This document shows, one piece after another, positions 1 to 9,082 of a stretch of DNA of 64,000 nucleotides. Each line of letters opens with the position of its first letter. Within the stretch, counting starts at the first letter, position 1. Position numbers and translations under genes: made by a program. A model generated the notes under the pieces. It was not told where the DNA came from, did no database searches, and was given only the letters and a program-made list of their open reading frames with translations. The stretch comes from Barnesiella propionica (GTDB lineage: Bacteria; Bacteroidota; Bacteroidia; Bacteroidales; Barnesiellaceae), in the NCBI RefSeq assembly GCF_025567045.1, contig NZ_JAOQJK010000009.1, positions 62,001 to 126,000 on the forward strand, read 5' to 3'.

Positions 1-1440
1 ATTGATACGCTGGCTTTCTCCTCCGGAAAGGGAAGATGACAACCGGTTAAGAGTAAGATACCCCAGTCCCACTTCTTGTAAAAAGCGGATGCGGTTACGT
101 ATTTCGGTCAGTAGACGGGCAGCGATGATAGCTTCTGTTTCGTCAAGCTGGATATTTTCGAAAAAATTCTGCAGTTTTGTAATAGGCATGCTTACGAGAT
201 CTGTAATCGTGTGACCGGCTATCTTCACATACTGGGCGTCGGGTTTAAGCCGTGTCCCTTTGCAGACCGGGCAAGTGGTTTTGCCTCTGTAGCGTGCAAG
301 CATGACTCGATATTGTATTTTATATTGGTTCTCTTCCAGCATTTTGAAAAAATCATTTATACCTTCAAAGTAGCTGTTACCGTTCCATAACAATTCCCGT
401 TCTGCTCCGGTAAGTTGATAATAAGGACGGTGAATGGGAAATCCGATACGTTCCGATACCGAGATGAGCGCTTTTTTCCATTCGCTCATTTTTTCACCAC
501 GCCAGCACATGACAGCATCTTCATAAACCGATAGCATTTTGTTAGGAATGACGAGATCTTCGTCTATCCCGATGATTTTTCCGAAGCCTTCACATTTGGG
601 ACAGGCTCCTGCCGGACTGTTGAAGTTGAACATCAGGTCGTTCGGTTCTGTAAAGGTAATGCCGTCTGCCTCGAATTTTTTTGAAAAATCGTGTTGTTCG
701 ATACCGTCACCGGTAAAGAATAACAGGCTGCATTCTCCGCCGCCTTCAAAAAATGCTGTTTCTGCCGAATCGGATAGACGGCTTATCGTTTCTTTTGAAT
801 CCGAACAGCTCATCCTGTCGATGAGCAGATGATAATTTTCAGTATCCAAAGTATCGGCTTGATCCTGTATATCGCTGATGCGGATAAACTCTCCGTTTTT
901 TTCAAGCCTGTTGTATCCTTCTTTTGAGAGCACTTCCAGTTGTGTGGAAAATTTACGGCCTTCGGGAAGTATGATGCGGGTGACCAGTGCAAAACGGGTT
1001 CCTCCGGGATATGAGAGCATACATGATACCAGGTCGCTTATCTGGTGCTTTTTTACCAGATCGCCCGATACAGGAGAATAAGTTCGTCCTATCCGGGCGA
1101 ACAGAAGTCTCAGGTAATCGTATATTTCGGTAGATGTTCCTACCGTCGAGCGGGGATTGCGCGTATTTACTTTTTGTTCGATAGCTATAGCGGGAGGAAT
1201 GCCTTTTATAAAATCGCATTCCGGCTTGCTCATCCGTCCCAGGAACTGTCGTGCATAGGAAGAGAGGCTTTCTACATAACGCCGTTGCCCCTCTGCATAA
1301 AGGGTATCGAAAGCCAGTGACGATTTTCCCGAACCCGATAATCCGGTGATAACAATAAATTTATCGCGAGGAATTTCTACATCTATGTTTTTTAGATTAT
1401 TAACTCTTGCGCCTTTGATAAATATGGATGAGTCTGTCAT
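1..1440 (-). CDS. uvrA: UvrA, excinuclease ABC subunit A (N-terminal 480 residues, cut by window edge)
   Basis: This is the damage-recognition ATPase of nucleotide excision repair, which works with UvrB and UvrC. Reading leftward from the ATG at 1440, the frame stays open to base 1, so the C-terminal half (the family is about 940 residues) lies outside the window. Visible are the first Walker A (GLSGSGKSS, about residues 29-37), the motif [16 protein letters not shown], the conserved stretch [11 protein letters not shown], two CxxC zinc motifs (CPKCEGFG near residue 280 and CPVCKGTR further on), and the ABC signature SLSGGESQR at the cut edge. Bacteroidales often carry two UvrA copies, so this may be one of two. 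A TACCTTTG -7 box lies just upstream. Confidence 0.96.
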   Translation of the reverse strand, partial: MTDSSIFIKGARVNNLKNIDVEIPRDKFIVITGLSGSGKSSLAFDTLYAEGQRRYVESLSSYARQFLGRMSKPECDFIKGIPPAIAIEQKVNTRNPRSTVGTSTEIYDYLRLLFARIGRTYSPVSGDLVKKHQISDLVSCMLSYPGGTRFALVTRIILPEGRKFSTQLEVLSKEGYNRLEKNGEFIRISDIQDQADTLDTENYHLLIDRMSCSDSKETISRLSDSAETAFFEGGGECSLLFFTGDGIEQHDFSKKFEADGITFTEPNDLMFNFNSPAGACPKCEGFGKIIGIDEDLVIPNKMLSVYEDAVMCWRGEKMSEWKKALISVSERIGFPIHRPYYQLTGAERELLWNGNSYFEGINDFFKMLEENQYKIQYRVMLARYRGKTTCPVCKGTRLKPDAQYVKIAGHTITDLVSMPITKLQNFFENIQLDETEAIIAARLLTEIRNRIRFLQEVGLGYLTLNRLSSSLSGGESQRIN

Positions 1441-1476
1441 ATCGAACTTTGCTGTATATTAATCTTTTTCAACCTG

Positions 1477-1484
1477 CAAAGGTA
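1477..1484 (-). promoter_or_regulatory. Bacteroidota-type -7 box for uvrA
   Basis: On the minus strand this reads TACCTTTG, a match to the TAnnTTTG box of Bacteroidota primary sigma-factor promoters. Transcription would begin near 1470, about 30 bases before the uvrA start codon. The -33 element is weak. Confidence 0.5.
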
Positions 1485-1576
1485 GCAATTTTTACCCTAT
1501 AAAGAATCGTGTTAGAGTACATTAGCTTATATTTTTGTTTTTATATGGATAGAAACATTTTTATCGGATAAATATT

Positions 1577-1584
1577 TACCTTTG
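1577..1584 (+). promoter_or_regulatory. -7 box for the sigma-54 response regulator gene
   Basis: TACCTTTG matches TAnnTTTG. A T-rich -33-like segment lies about 20 bases upstream. The expected start near 1591 leaves a short leader before the ATG at 1605. The regulator therefore appears to be transcribed from an ordinary promoter while its likely target uses sigma-54. Confidence 0.5.
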
Positions 1585-1604
1585 GCGTAAAATAAAAGTA
1601 TGTT

Positions 1605-2936
1605 ATGGATAAAGTGCTGATTGTAGACGATGAAGACCAGATACGTTGTTTGTTGGCCCGTTTGTTGGGGCTGGAAGGATATGAGGTCTATGAAGCTGAA
1701 GATTGCAAGGCTGCATTGAAAAAGATGGATACGATATCTGTGGATGTGGCACTGTGTGATGTGTTTCTGCCGGATGGCAATGGTGTGGACCTGGTTTTGC
1801 AGATGAAGAAGAAACATCCTGAAACGGAAATTATTTTATTGACGGCGCATGGTAATATACCGGACGGGGTACAGGCGATAAAGAACGGTGCTTTTGATTA
1901 TATAACCAAGGGAGATGATAATAATAAGATAATCCCGCTTATCGGCCGGGCCATGGAACAGGCTAAGATGAACCGTCAGGGTGGTTCCGGTAAACAGAGA
2001 AACGGGCAGTATTCGTTCGAAAGTATTATCGGAAAATCGGCAGTTATGCAAGAGTCCATATCACTCGCGCGTAAAGTGAGCCATACCGATGTCCCTGTTT
2101 TGCTTACAGGCGAGACCGGAACGGGAAAAGAGGTTTTCGCACAATCCATACATATGGCAAGTCCCCGTTCGGGTCGTTCGTTCGTTGCTGTGAATTGTTC
2201 CGCTTTCACGAAAGATTTATTGGAAAGCGAAATGTTCGGGCATAAGGCCGGTGCTTTTACCGGTGCGATGAAAGAAAAAAAAGGTTTGTTTGAGGAAGCG
2301 GACAAAGGAACGATTTTTCTGGACGAGATAGGAGAGATGGCATATGACCTACAGGCTAAATTATTAAGAGTACTGGAAACCGGGGAGTATATCAAAATCG
2401 GTGAAACGAAACCGACGAAAGTAGATGCACGTGTGATAGCTGCGACGAACCGGGACCTGAAAAAGGAAATAGAAGCAGGAAATTTCAGGGAAGATTTATT
2501 TTATCGTTTATCTGTTTTTTGTATTCATCTTCCTGCTCTGCGGGAACATATAGAGGACATTCCGTTATTGGCCGGTAAATATATGGAAGATTTTTCCGCT
2601 CGTTTGGGCAAGAAAATTCCGGCGGTGTCAGATGGATTTTACCGGTTGCTGGAACAATACGAATGGAAAGGTAACGTAAGGGAACTCCGGAATGTGATAG
2701 AACGTTGCCTTATCGTATGCGACGAAGGAAGTCTTAGCGAAAAAGATCTGCCGCTGGATATGAGAAAATCTGCCGGAACAATTACGGGAGATCCTTGGGA
2801 ACTGGCGTCGATAGAACGGTTACATATAGGCCGGGTTCTGCAATATACTAAAGGTAACAAAAGTGAAGCAGCCCGTTTATTGGGCATAGGGCTTACTACG
2901 CTTTATCGTAAAATAGAAGAGTATGGAATAAATTAA
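1605..2936 (+). CDS. NtrC-family sigma-54-dependent response regulator
   Basis: A 443-residue phosphorylation-controlled activator of sigma-54 RNA polymerase. It has a receiver domain (residues 1-120) with acidic pocket DDE at 8-10, phospho-acceptor D52 in ALCDVFLPDGNG, T80 and K102. An AAA+ domain follows with Walker A GETGTGKE near 169-176, the sigma-54 contact loop GAFTGA near 216-221, and Walker B FLDEIGEM. A Fis-type helix-turn-helix lies near 419-441 (SEAARLLGIGLTTLYRKIEE). All parts needed for activation are intact. The gene sits about 700 bases upstream of the kdp operon, whose leader carries a -24/-12 element, and the matching kinase genes lie after kdpC. I infer that it replaces the OmpR-type KdpE. 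Target assignment is inference; family assignment is firm. Confidence 0.95.
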   Translation: MDKVLIVDDEDQIRCLLARLLGLEGYEVYEAEDCKAALKKMDTISVDVALCDVFLPDGNGVDLVLQMKKKHPETEIILLTAHGNIPDGVQAIKNGAFDYITKGDDNNKIIPLIGRAMEQAKMNRQGGSGKQRNGQYSFESIIGKSAVMQESISLARKVSHTDVPVLLTGETGTGKEVFAQSIHMASPRSGRSFVAVNCSAFTKDLLESEMFGHKAGAFTGAMKEKKGLFEEADKGTIFLDEIGEMAYDLQAKLLRVLETGEYIKIGETKPTKVDARVIAATNRDLKKEIEAGNFREDLFYRLSVFCIHLPALREHIEDIPLLAGKYMEDFSARLGKKIPAVSDGFYRLLEQYEWKGNVRELRNVIERCLIVCDEGSLSEKDLPLDMRKSAGTITGDPWELASIERLHIGRVLQYTKGNKSEAARLLGIGLTTLYRKIEEYGIN

Positions 2937-2978
2937 TGAAGTTATACTACATCATTGAAAAAATTGAAAGCCGTTATA

Positions 2979-2986
2979 TATATTTG
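2979..2986 (+). promoter_or_regulatory. Candidate -7 box for the TIGR04076-like gene
   Basis: TATATTTG with an ATTG at 2954-2957 as a possible -33 element, spaced 21 bases. It gives a leader of about 55 bases to the ATG at 3049. Confidence 0.4.
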
Positions 2987-3048
2987 AATAAGTTAAATAA
3001 ATACGAATAGTTTGTTTAGTAATATGATCGGTCAAAGGAACCATAATT

Positions 3049-3378
3049 ATGAAAAAGGTAAAAATAACAGTTCTAAAAACGACTTTAGATAAAGAGCTGG
3101 CTCTTGAATATGGAGTGGAAGGATTGAGTACCTGTCCGATGCTGAAAGAAAAACAGGTATTTTATGCCGATTATGCAAAACCGGACGGTTTTTGCGACGA
3201 AGCATGGAAAGCTATTTATCAGTATGTTTTCGCATTGGCACACGGAGCTAAAAAAAATATTTTCTATTACGGAGATTGGATAAGAAAACCGGGTGTAGCG
3301 ATTTGTAGTTGCAATGACGGACTGAGACCAGTTATCTTTAAACTCGAAGCGACAGACGAAGAATCTTATAATGAATAA
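3049..3378 (+). CDS. TIGR04076-like small protein
   Basis: A 109-residue cytosolic protein without signal or membrane segment. It resembles the TIGR04076 family, whose biochemical role is unknown to me. Shared features are a basic strand at the start (MKKVKITVLK), a CPML segment near residue 29, KPDGFCDEAW near 44-53, and the C-terminal CSCNDGLRPVIFKLE. Cysteines at CPM, FCD and CSC could bind a metal or be redox active, but nothing in the sequence proves it. It lies between the sigma-54 regulator and the kdp operon, with its own candidate promoter and a terminator after it, so it is probably transcribed separately. Confidence 0.75.
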   Translation: MKKVKITVLKTTLDKELALEYGVEGLSTCPMLKEKQVFYADYAKPDGFCDEAWKAIYQYVFALAHGAKKNIFYYGDWIRKPGVAICSCNDGLRPVIFKLEATDEESYNE

Positions 3379-3487
3379 TTTATATATAAGGTAATTAGGG
3401 CTGTTTCAAGATAATGGTTCGGCTATGAAAAATAGGTAATATTATTCTGTCCGGGTATTTCTGAATATATATATTGATTAACATGAA

Positions 3488-3518
3488 GTGTTTTTCCTTT
3501 TTGGAAAAGCACTTTTTT
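3488..3518 (+). terminator. Intrinsic terminator after the TIGR04076-like gene
   Basis: A stem of 10 base pairs with one wobble (3488-3497 with 3503-3512), a five-T loop, and six Ts directly after. It isolates the upstream gene from the kdp operon. Confidence 0.75.
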
Positions 3519-3607
3519 CATTTTGAAAAAGATTTTATGTGCCGGATGGATTGTATCTGTATCGCAAGTAATTGATTAGTAGTTGTGTGTGTTTTTATTT
3601 TCATTTT

Positions 3608-3623
3608 TGGCATAACGTTGGCA
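3608..3623 (+). promoter_or_regulatory. Sigma-54 (-24/-12) promoter for the kdp operon
   Basis: The sequence TGGCATAACGTTGGCA has GG at 3609-3610 and GC at 3621-3622. That is exactly the spacing required by sigma-54 polymerase, and it matches 13 of 16 positions of TGGCACGNNNNTTGCW when Ns count as matches. The start site would be near 3634, 25 bases before the first small ORF of the operon. A sigma-54 activator gene is encoded 0.7 kb upstream. No convincing activator-binding repeat could be picked out in 3379-3600. Confidence 0.72.
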
Positions 3624-3658
3624 ATATATAAGTCGTAATAAATAAAAAGCAGAAAGTT

Positions 3659-3754
3659 ATGACAGAAACGATTTCATTTATTTTGATGTGCCTGGCAGGA
3701 GTCGCCTGCTTCTGGCTTTTTTACAAGTGCATAGATTGGTTTGAAAAAATTTAA
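3659..3754 (+). CDS. 31-residue single-pass membrane peptide, first ORF of the kdp operon
   Basis: An ORF of 31 codons starting at ATG 3659. The peptide has a short polar start (MTET), one hydrophobic segment (ISFILMCLAGVACFWLFY, residues 5-22), and a charged end (KCIDWFEKI). It lies 25 bases after the predicted sigma-54 start site and 17 bases before kdpF. Both small ORFs are preceded by the same short sequence, gagaaagttat or agaaagttat, which may be part of their translation signals. I do not recognise the family. It may be a second KdpF-like accessory subunit or a leader peptide. Its position and membrane topology suggest it is real. Confidence 0.6.
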   Translation: MTETISFILMCLAGVACFWLFYKCIDWFEKI

Positions 3755-3771
3755 AGAGGGAGAAAGTTATT

Positions 3772-3852
3772 ATGTATACCGCTTTATTTATTCTCGGTTT
3801 GATCATCTTCGGGTATTTGATGTATGTGCTTATTTATCCCGAAAAGTTTTAA
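3772..3852 (+). CDS. kdpF: KdpF, small subunit of the K+-transporting ATPase
   Basis: A 26-residue membrane peptide (MYTALFILGLIIFGYLMYVL followed by IYPEKF). It has a single transmembrane helix and the P-E-(K/R)-F ending typical of KdpF, which stabilises the KdpABC complex in the inner membrane. It sits 24 bases before kdpA, the expected position. The short length explains why it would be missed by many gene callers. Confidence 0.88.
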   Translation: MYTALFILGLIIFGYLMYVLIYPEKF

Positions 3853-3876
3853 TTACATTTTATTTGAAAATAAAAA

Positions 3877-5583
3877 ATGAATACGGAAATTTTAGGTATT
3901 ATTTTGCAAGTCGCGTTGATGGTACTCATCAGTTATCCTCTGGGCCGGCATATAGCAAAAGTTTATAAAGGGGAAAGAAGCCGCTGGGATTTTATGAATC
4001 CGGTGGAAAAACGGATATATAAATTATGCGGCATAGATCCGAAAGAAGAGATGAGCTGGAAGAAATTCCTGAGGGTTTTGCTAACGTTAAATCTTTTCTG
4101 GTTTTTCTGGGGTATGATATTGCTGGTAACCCAGCATATGCTGCCGTTAAATCCCGATGGTAACGGCCCTCAAACCGCTCATCAGGCATTTAATACCTGC
4201 ATAAGTTTTATGGTGAACTGTAATCTCCAGCACTACAGCGGAGAAAGCGGCCTTACTTATTTTACACAGTTGTTCGTGATTTGTTTGTTTCAGTTCTTAA
4301 CAGCGGCTACCGGTATGGCTGCAATGGCAGGGGTGATGAAAGCTATGTCGTCGAAGACTACCAAATCCATAGGAAATTTCTGGTATTTCCTGGTACGAAG
4401 CTGTACCCGCATATTATTACCTCTCTCTCTTGTAGTCGGTATTATTCTAATTACGCAAGGGGTGCCTATGGGGTTTGAGGGCAAGCAAACCATTACGACT
4501 CTCGAAGGGGGAGAACAGGTCATTTCTCAGGGACCCGCCGCGGCAATAATTCCCATTAAACAATTAGGGACTAACGGAGGCGGCTATTTTGGCGTGAATT
4601 CTTCGCATCCTCTGGAAAATCCTACTTATCTGACCAATATTGTAGAATGCTGGTCGATATTGATAATACCTATGGCTATGATTTTTGCTCTCGGTTTTTA
4701 TCTGAAAAGAAAGAAACTGGCGTATAGTATATTCGGGGTGATGTTGTTTGCGTATCTGACAGGAGTAGGTATCAATGTATATTCTGAGATGAACGGTAAT
4801 CCCCGGATAGACGCGTTAAGTATTGCACAGGAAAATGGTGCGATGGAAGGGAAAGAAGTCCGGCTCGGTTCAGGAGCTTCTGCTTTGTGGAGCGTCACTA
4901 CGACAGTCACTTCCAATGGCTCCGTGAACTGTATGCATGACAGTACGATGCCTGTCAGCGGTATGGTAGAAATGTTGAACATGCAGATAAATACCTGGTT
5001 CGGAGGTGTGGGTGTCGGTTTTATGAATTATTACGCTTTTATTATTATCGCGGTATTTATCAGTGGCCTGATGGTGGGGCGTACTCCGGAGTTTTTGGGA
5101 AAGAAAGTGGAAGCCAAAGAGATGAAAATAGCTACTATAGTAGCTTTATTGCACCCGTTTGTCATTCTTTCCTTTACGGCGTTATCCAGCTATCTGTATG
5201 TACACTGTCCCGGTTTTGTGGAGAGTGAAGGAGGTTGGTTGAATAATTCGTCGTTTCACGGACTGAGTGAAATGCTGTATGAATATACCTCGAGTGCAGC
5301 CAATAACGGTTCAGGATTTGAGGGACTGGGAGACAATACGTTCTTTTGGAACGTTACTTGCGGGATCGTGCTTATCCTCAGTCGTTTTATTCCTGTCATA
5401 GGACAGGTTGCCATTGCTGGTTTATTGGCACAGAAAAAATATATACCGGAAAGTGCCGGAACTCTTAAAACCGATACGGTAACGTTCGGTGTCATGACTT
5501 TCGCCGTCATATTTATCGTAGCGGCACTATCGTTCTTTCCGGTGCATGCTTTAAGCACCATAGCCGAACATTTAAGTTTCTAA
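3877..5583 (+). CDS. kdpA: KdpA, K+-channel-like subunit of the K+-transporting ATPase
   Basis: 568 residues, the usual length. This inner-membrane subunit binds and conducts K+ in the high-affinity KdpFABC pump. It has about ten hydrophobic segments and the degenerate selectivity-filter repeats typical of the SKT superfamily, including GTNGGGYFGVNSSHPLENPT (near residues 230-250) and TSSAANNGSGFEGL late in the protein. The start at 3877 follows kdpF by 24 bases, and kdpB begins 12 bases after the stop, so the genes are translated from one transcript. Confidence 0.97.
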   Translation: MNTEILGIILQVALMVLISYPLGRHIAKVYKGERSRWDFMNPVEKRIYKLCGIDPKEEMSWKKFLRVLLTLNLFWFFWGMILLVTQHMLPLNPDGNGPQTAHQAFNTCISFMVNCNLQHYSGESGLTYFTQLFVICLFQFLTAATGMAAMAGVMKAMSSKTTKSIGNFWYFLVRSCTRILLPLSLVVGIILITQGVPMGFEGKQTITTLEGGEQVISQGPAAAIIPIKQLGTNGGGYFGVNSSHPLENPTYLTNIVECWSILIIPMAMIFALGFYLKRKKLAYSIFGVMLFAYLTGVGINVYSEMNGNPRIDALSIAQENGAMEGKEVRLGSGASALWSVTTTVTSNGSVNCMHDSTMPVSGMVEMLNMQINTWFGGVGVGFMNYYAFIIIAVFISGLMVGRTPEFLGKKVEAKEMKIATIVALLHPFVILSFTALSSYLYVHCPGFVESEGGWLNNSSFHGLSEMLYEYTSSAANNGSGFEGLGDNTFFWNVTCGIVLILSRFIPVIGQVAIAGLLAQKKYIPESAGTLKTDTVTFGVMTFAVIFIVAALSFFPVHALSTIAEHLSF

Positions 5584-5595
5584 TCGTAGAATACA

Positions 5596-7632
5596 ATGAA
5601 AAAGAATAAAAATAACTCTTTGCTCCAAAAAGAGCAGATAATTACAAGTCTGAAACAATCTTTTATAAAGCTGGATCCCCGTTGCATGGTCAAGAGCCCT
5701 ATCATGTTTACGGTAGAGATCTCTACGGCGGTTATGTTTTTTGTGACCGTATATTCCATATTCAATGCTTCTCAAGGCTCGTTCGGATATAACTTTGTAG
5801 TGTTTTCGGTTTTGTTCTTCACTTTGCTGTTTGCCAATTTTGCCGAAGCTATAGCCGAAGCACGTGGTAAAGCACAAGCCGACAGTTTGAGAAAGACCCG
5901 GGAGGAAACTCCGGCCAAACTTGTGATGGGAGATAATATCAGGGTGGTAAGCAGTTGTGAATTAAAAAAGGGAGATGTCTTTGTGTGTGAGTCGGGAGAT
6001 GTTATTCCTGCCGATGGCGAGATTATAGAAGGACTTGCTTCTATAGACGAGAGTGCGATCACCGGAGAGAGCGCTCCGGTAATACGGGAGGCCGGCGGTG
6101 ATAAAAGCTCCGTGACAGGAGGTACTAAAGTTCTTTCGGATCATATCCGTGTACAGGTCACCAGCCAGCCGGGTGAAAGTTTTCTGGATAAAATGATTGC
6201 ACTGGTGGAAGGAGCTTCCCGTAAAAAAACTCCTAATGAGATAGCGTTGACTATTTTACTGGCCGGTTTTACCCTGGTTTTCGTGATTGTTTGTATCACC
6301 TTGAAACCGTTTGCCGACTATAGTGGAGCCGCTATTACTATTGCCGCATTTATTTCTTTATTCGTATGCCTTATACCTACGACCATAGGGGGATTGCTTT
6401 CTGCTATAGGAATCGCCGGCATGGACCGTGCATTACAGGCGAATGTGATCACCAAGTCGGGAAAAGCTGTAGAGACCGCTGGTGATATAGATACTTTATT
6501 GCTGGATAAGACAGGGACGATTACAATCGGGAATCGTAAAGCTACCAGATTTTATCCTATGACTACGCAAATGGATTTCCAGACTTTTGTCGGTTATTGT
6601 ATGCTGTCGTCCGTATCGGATGAGACTCCCGAAGGCAAGTCTGTGTTAGAACTGGGACGTGAACTGAGGTGTGAAACCCGTAACTGGGATCTGGCCGGAG
6701 CAAAGAAAATAAAGTTTACGGCGGAGACAAAATGTTCAGGAATCGATCTCAACGATGGTACACAGATCAGGAAAGGAGCCTATGAAGCCATCCGGAAAAT
6801 TGTTGTCAATGCCGGGAATGAATTTCCGGAAGAAGCCGAAGAGATTATCAGGAATATTTCTTCTAACGGAGGAACCCCTCTTGCCGTTTGCGTGAATAAA
6901 GAAATTGCCGGTATTATCGAACTGCAGGATATTATAAAACCGGGAATACAGGAACGTTTTGCCCGGTTGAGGAAGATGGGAGTCAAAACAGTGATGGTGA
7001 CAGGCGATAATCCTCTTACGGCTAAATATATTGCGGAAAAAGCAGGAGTAGATGATTTTATTGCTGAAGCGAAACCGGAAGATAAAATGGAATACATTAA
7101 GAAAGAACAACAGTCGGGAAAGCTGGTCGCTATGATGGGAGACGGAACGAACGATGCGCCGGCACTGGCCCAGGCGAATGTTGGTGTTGCCATGAACAGC
7201 GGTACACAAGCTGCTAAAGAAGCTGGAAATATGGTGGATCTGGATAACGATCCTACGAAACTGATAGAAATTGTAGAGATAGGAAAACAATTATTGATGA
7301 CCCGTGGCACGCTCACGACCTTTTCGATCGCCAACGATGTCGCTAAATATTTTGCTATCGTTCCGGCTCTGTTCATGGTTGCTCTGCCGCAACTGGGAGC
7401 TTTGAATATTATGAACCTTCATAGTCCCGAAACGGCTATATTGTCCGCTATTATTTTTAATGCGTTGATAATACCCGTTCTTATTCCTCTGGCACTGAAA
7501 GGAGTGGCTTATAAGCCGATAGGAGCATCGGCTCTTTTACGACGCAATCTGCTTATCTACGGCCTGGGCGGTGTGATTGTTCCCTTTGCAGGCATTAAGT
7601 TGATCGATATGTTCATAAGTTTATTTTTTTAA
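5596..7632 (+). CDS. kdpB: KdpB, P-type ATPase catalytic subunit
   Basis: 678 residues. It hydrolyses ATP to drive K+ uptake through KdpA. The phosphorylation motif DKTGTIT has its aspartate at residue 304. Also visible are the actuator loop TGES (ITGESAPV), the nucleotide-binding KGA segment, and the hinge [14 protein letters not shown] followed by [10 protein letters not shown]. Membrane helices lie near the N-terminus, just before the P domain, and at the C-terminus. The order A-B-C and tight spacing (12 and 13 bases) are standard for kdp operons. All catalytic residues are intact. Confidence 0.97.
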   Translation: MKKNKNNSLLQKEQIITSLKQSFIKLDPRCMVKSPIMFTVEISTAVMFFVTVYSIFNASQGSFGYNFVVFSVLFFTLLFANFAEAIAEARGKAQADSLRKTREETPAKLVMGDNIRVVSSCELKKGDVFVCESGDVIPADGEIIEGLASIDESAITGESAPVIREAGGDKSSVTGGTKVLSDHIRVQVTSQPGESFLDKMIALVEGASRKKTPNEIALTILLAGFTLVFVIVCITLKPFADYSGAAITIAAFISLFVCLIPTTIGGLLSAIGIAGMDRALQANVITKSGKAVETAGDIDTLLLDKTGTITIGNRKATRFYPMTTQMDFQTFVGYCMLSSVSDETPEGKSVLELGRELRCETRNWDLAGAKKIKFTAETKCSGIDLNDGTQIRKGAYEAIRKIVVNAGNEFPEEAEEIIRNISSNGGTPLAVCVNKEIAGIIELQDIIKPGIQERFARLRKMGVKTVMVTGDNPLTAKYIAEKAGVDDFIAEAKPEDKMEYIKKEQQSGKLVAMMGDGTNDAPALAQANVGVAMNSGTQAAKEAGNMVDLDNDPTKLIEIVEIGKQLLMTRGTLTTFSIANDVAKYFAIVPALFMVALPQLGALNIMNLHSPETAILSAIIFNALIIPVLIPLALKGVAYKPIGASALLRRNLLIYGLGGVIVPFAGIKLIDMFISLFF

Positions 7633-7645
7633 TTCATAACATAAG

Positions 7646-8215
7646 ATGAAAACATTATTGAAGTCATTAAAAATAACTATTGTATTCTGTGTATTTTTCG
7701 GCGTGTGCTATGTTTTTGTACTATGGGCAATTGCGCAGGTTGCGAGCCCGGGACATGGGAATGCCGAGTTGGTAACGCTTGACGGAAAAGTAGTAGGTGC
7801 GGCGAATGTAGGACAGGAATTTACGAAAGATATATATTTCTGGGGGCGTCCTTCTGCCGCGGGATATGCTGCAGATGCTTCTGCCGGAAGTAATAAAGGT
7901 CCTACTAACGAAGAGTATTTGAAAGAAGTAGAGGCGCGTGTGGATACGTTTCTGGTGCATCATCCTTATCTATCCCGTAAAGAAGTACCGGCCGAAATGG
8001 TGACGGCCAGTGGTTCGGGGCTGGATCCCGATATAACGCCCCGTTGTGCATTCATACAAATAAGGCGTGTTGCCCAGGCTAGGGGGATGAACGAGGATGA
8101 GGTAAAAGCTATCGTGGATAAACAGACCGAGAGGCCTTGGCTTGGTTTGTTTGGTCCGTCAAAAATAAATGTCCTTAAATTAAATATGGCACTTGAAAAA
8201 TCAAAAAACGAATAA
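7646..8215 (+). CDS. kdpC: KdpC, periplasmic-facing subunit of the K+-transporting ATPase
   Basis: 189 residues, usual length. It has one N-terminal transmembrane helix (about residues 8-30) followed by a soluble domain that raises the pump's ATP or K+ affinity. Typical KdpC segments are FWGRPSAAGYAADASAGSNKGPT, here in two parts (FWGRPSAAGY and ASAGSNKGPTN), then ASGSGLDPDITP and the C-terminal RPWLGLFGPSKINVLKLN. It lies 13 bases after kdpB and 23 before the outer-membrane protein gene. Confidence 0.95.
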   Translation: MKTLLKSLKITIVFCVFFGVCYVFVLWAIAQVASPGHGNAELVTLDGKVVGAANVGQEFTKDIYFWGRPSAAGYAADASAGSNKGPTNEEYLKEVEARVDTFLVHHPYLSRKEVPAEMVTASGSGLDPDITPRCAFIQIRRVAQARGMNEDEVKAIVDKQTERPWLGLFGPSKINVLKLNMALEKSKNE

Positions 8216-8238
8216 GGAATATCATAAAAATAATAGTA

Positions 8239-9015
8239 ATGAAAACAATGAACGTGATAAAAAATTCCGTCATGGTCCTGGTTTTTATAGTTACATCTGT
8301 TCCTGTTTATGCACAGGATAAAAAGTTAGGAAACGTACGGTTTAACATAGCAGGCGATTTGGTAAGTTCCTATATATGGAGAGGGATGTACCAGTCGGGG
8401 GCCGCGATTCAACCGACTCTGGGATTGCAGGTTGGACGTTTTTCGCTGACAGCCTGGGGAAGTGCCGATTTTACGGGACAAGGTCATAAAGAAGCCGACC
8501 TGACGGCAGCTTATTCTGTGGGTGGATTTACCTTATCGCTGGCCGATTACTGGTGGGCGGGACAGGCTCTTAACTCGGAAAAAGGAAATGGACGTCGGGA
8601 TGGTCAGAATAAATATTTTAATTTTGATAATCACACCACCGATCATATTCTGGAAGCCGGATTGTCTTATGAATTACCTTTGGAAAAACTCCCGCTGGGT
8701 ATATCATGGTACACAATGATTTGGGGACATGATAAAAAAATGGACGGAACGAATGATAATGCATATTCTTCTTATGCGGAGCTTGCCTATCCATTTGCGG
8801 TAAAGGGGGTGGATTTGACGGCTACGGTGGGATGCAGTCCTTTTTCGTCACCTATGAATTATCTGAATGACGGTTTTGCCGTAACGAACATATCCTTGAA
8901 AGCAGTAAAAGAGATAATGATTTCGAATAGGTTTTCTTTACCGGTTTTTACCCAGCTTATATGGAATCCCAATCGGGAGGATGTGCATTTCGTTTTTGGT
9001 ATAACGCTAAGATGA
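8239..9015 (+). CDS. Outer-membrane beta-barrel protein encoded in the kdp operon
   Basis: 258 residues with a signal peptide ending VPVYAQ (about residue 26), then alternating amphipathic strands and a C-terminal strand VHFVFGITLR, as expected for an outer-membrane barrel. The start of the mature part (AGDLVSSYIWRGMYQSGAAIQPTLGL) resembles the Gcw_chp/TIGR02001 family of uncharacterised barrels. It is 23 bases after kdpC and so is probably co-transcribed with the pump. A role in letting K+ or another solute across the outer membrane would fit, but that is inference from position alone. Confidence 0.75.
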   Translation: MKTMNVIKNSVMVLVFIVTSVPVYAQDKKLGNVRFNIAGDLVSSYIWRGMYQSGAAIQPTLGLQVGRFSLTAWGSADFTGQGHKEADLTAAYSVGGFTLSLADYWWAGQALNSEKGNGRRDGQNKYFNFDNHTTDHILEAGLSYELPLEKLPLGISWYTMIWGHDKKMDGTNDNAYSSYAELAYPFAVKGVDLTATVGCSPFSSPMNYLNDGFAVTNISLKAVKEIMISNRFSLPVFTQLIWNPNREDVHFVFGITLR

Positions 9016-9054
9016 TGAAACGGTGATTTGACTTTTAAATTTAAAGATGGACAG

Positions 9055-9082
9055 CCCGTGATAATAGTGATATTATTACGGG
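9055..9082 (+). terminator. Hairpin with GTGA loop between the kdp pump genes and kdpD
   Basis: Twelve base pairs including one G-T wobble (9055-9066 with 9071-9082), closed by a GTGA loop of the stable GNRA type. It is followed by a broken T run (ttt-agggg-tttt), so termination may be partial. It could reduce kinase expression relative to the pump, or act as an mRNA stabiliser. Confidence 0.5.

Noticed and set aside
6736..7376. Long minus-strand frames (184 and 198 codons) opposite kdpB
   Set aside because: They are antisense to the conserved kdpB P domain and translate to low-complexity, family-less sequence.
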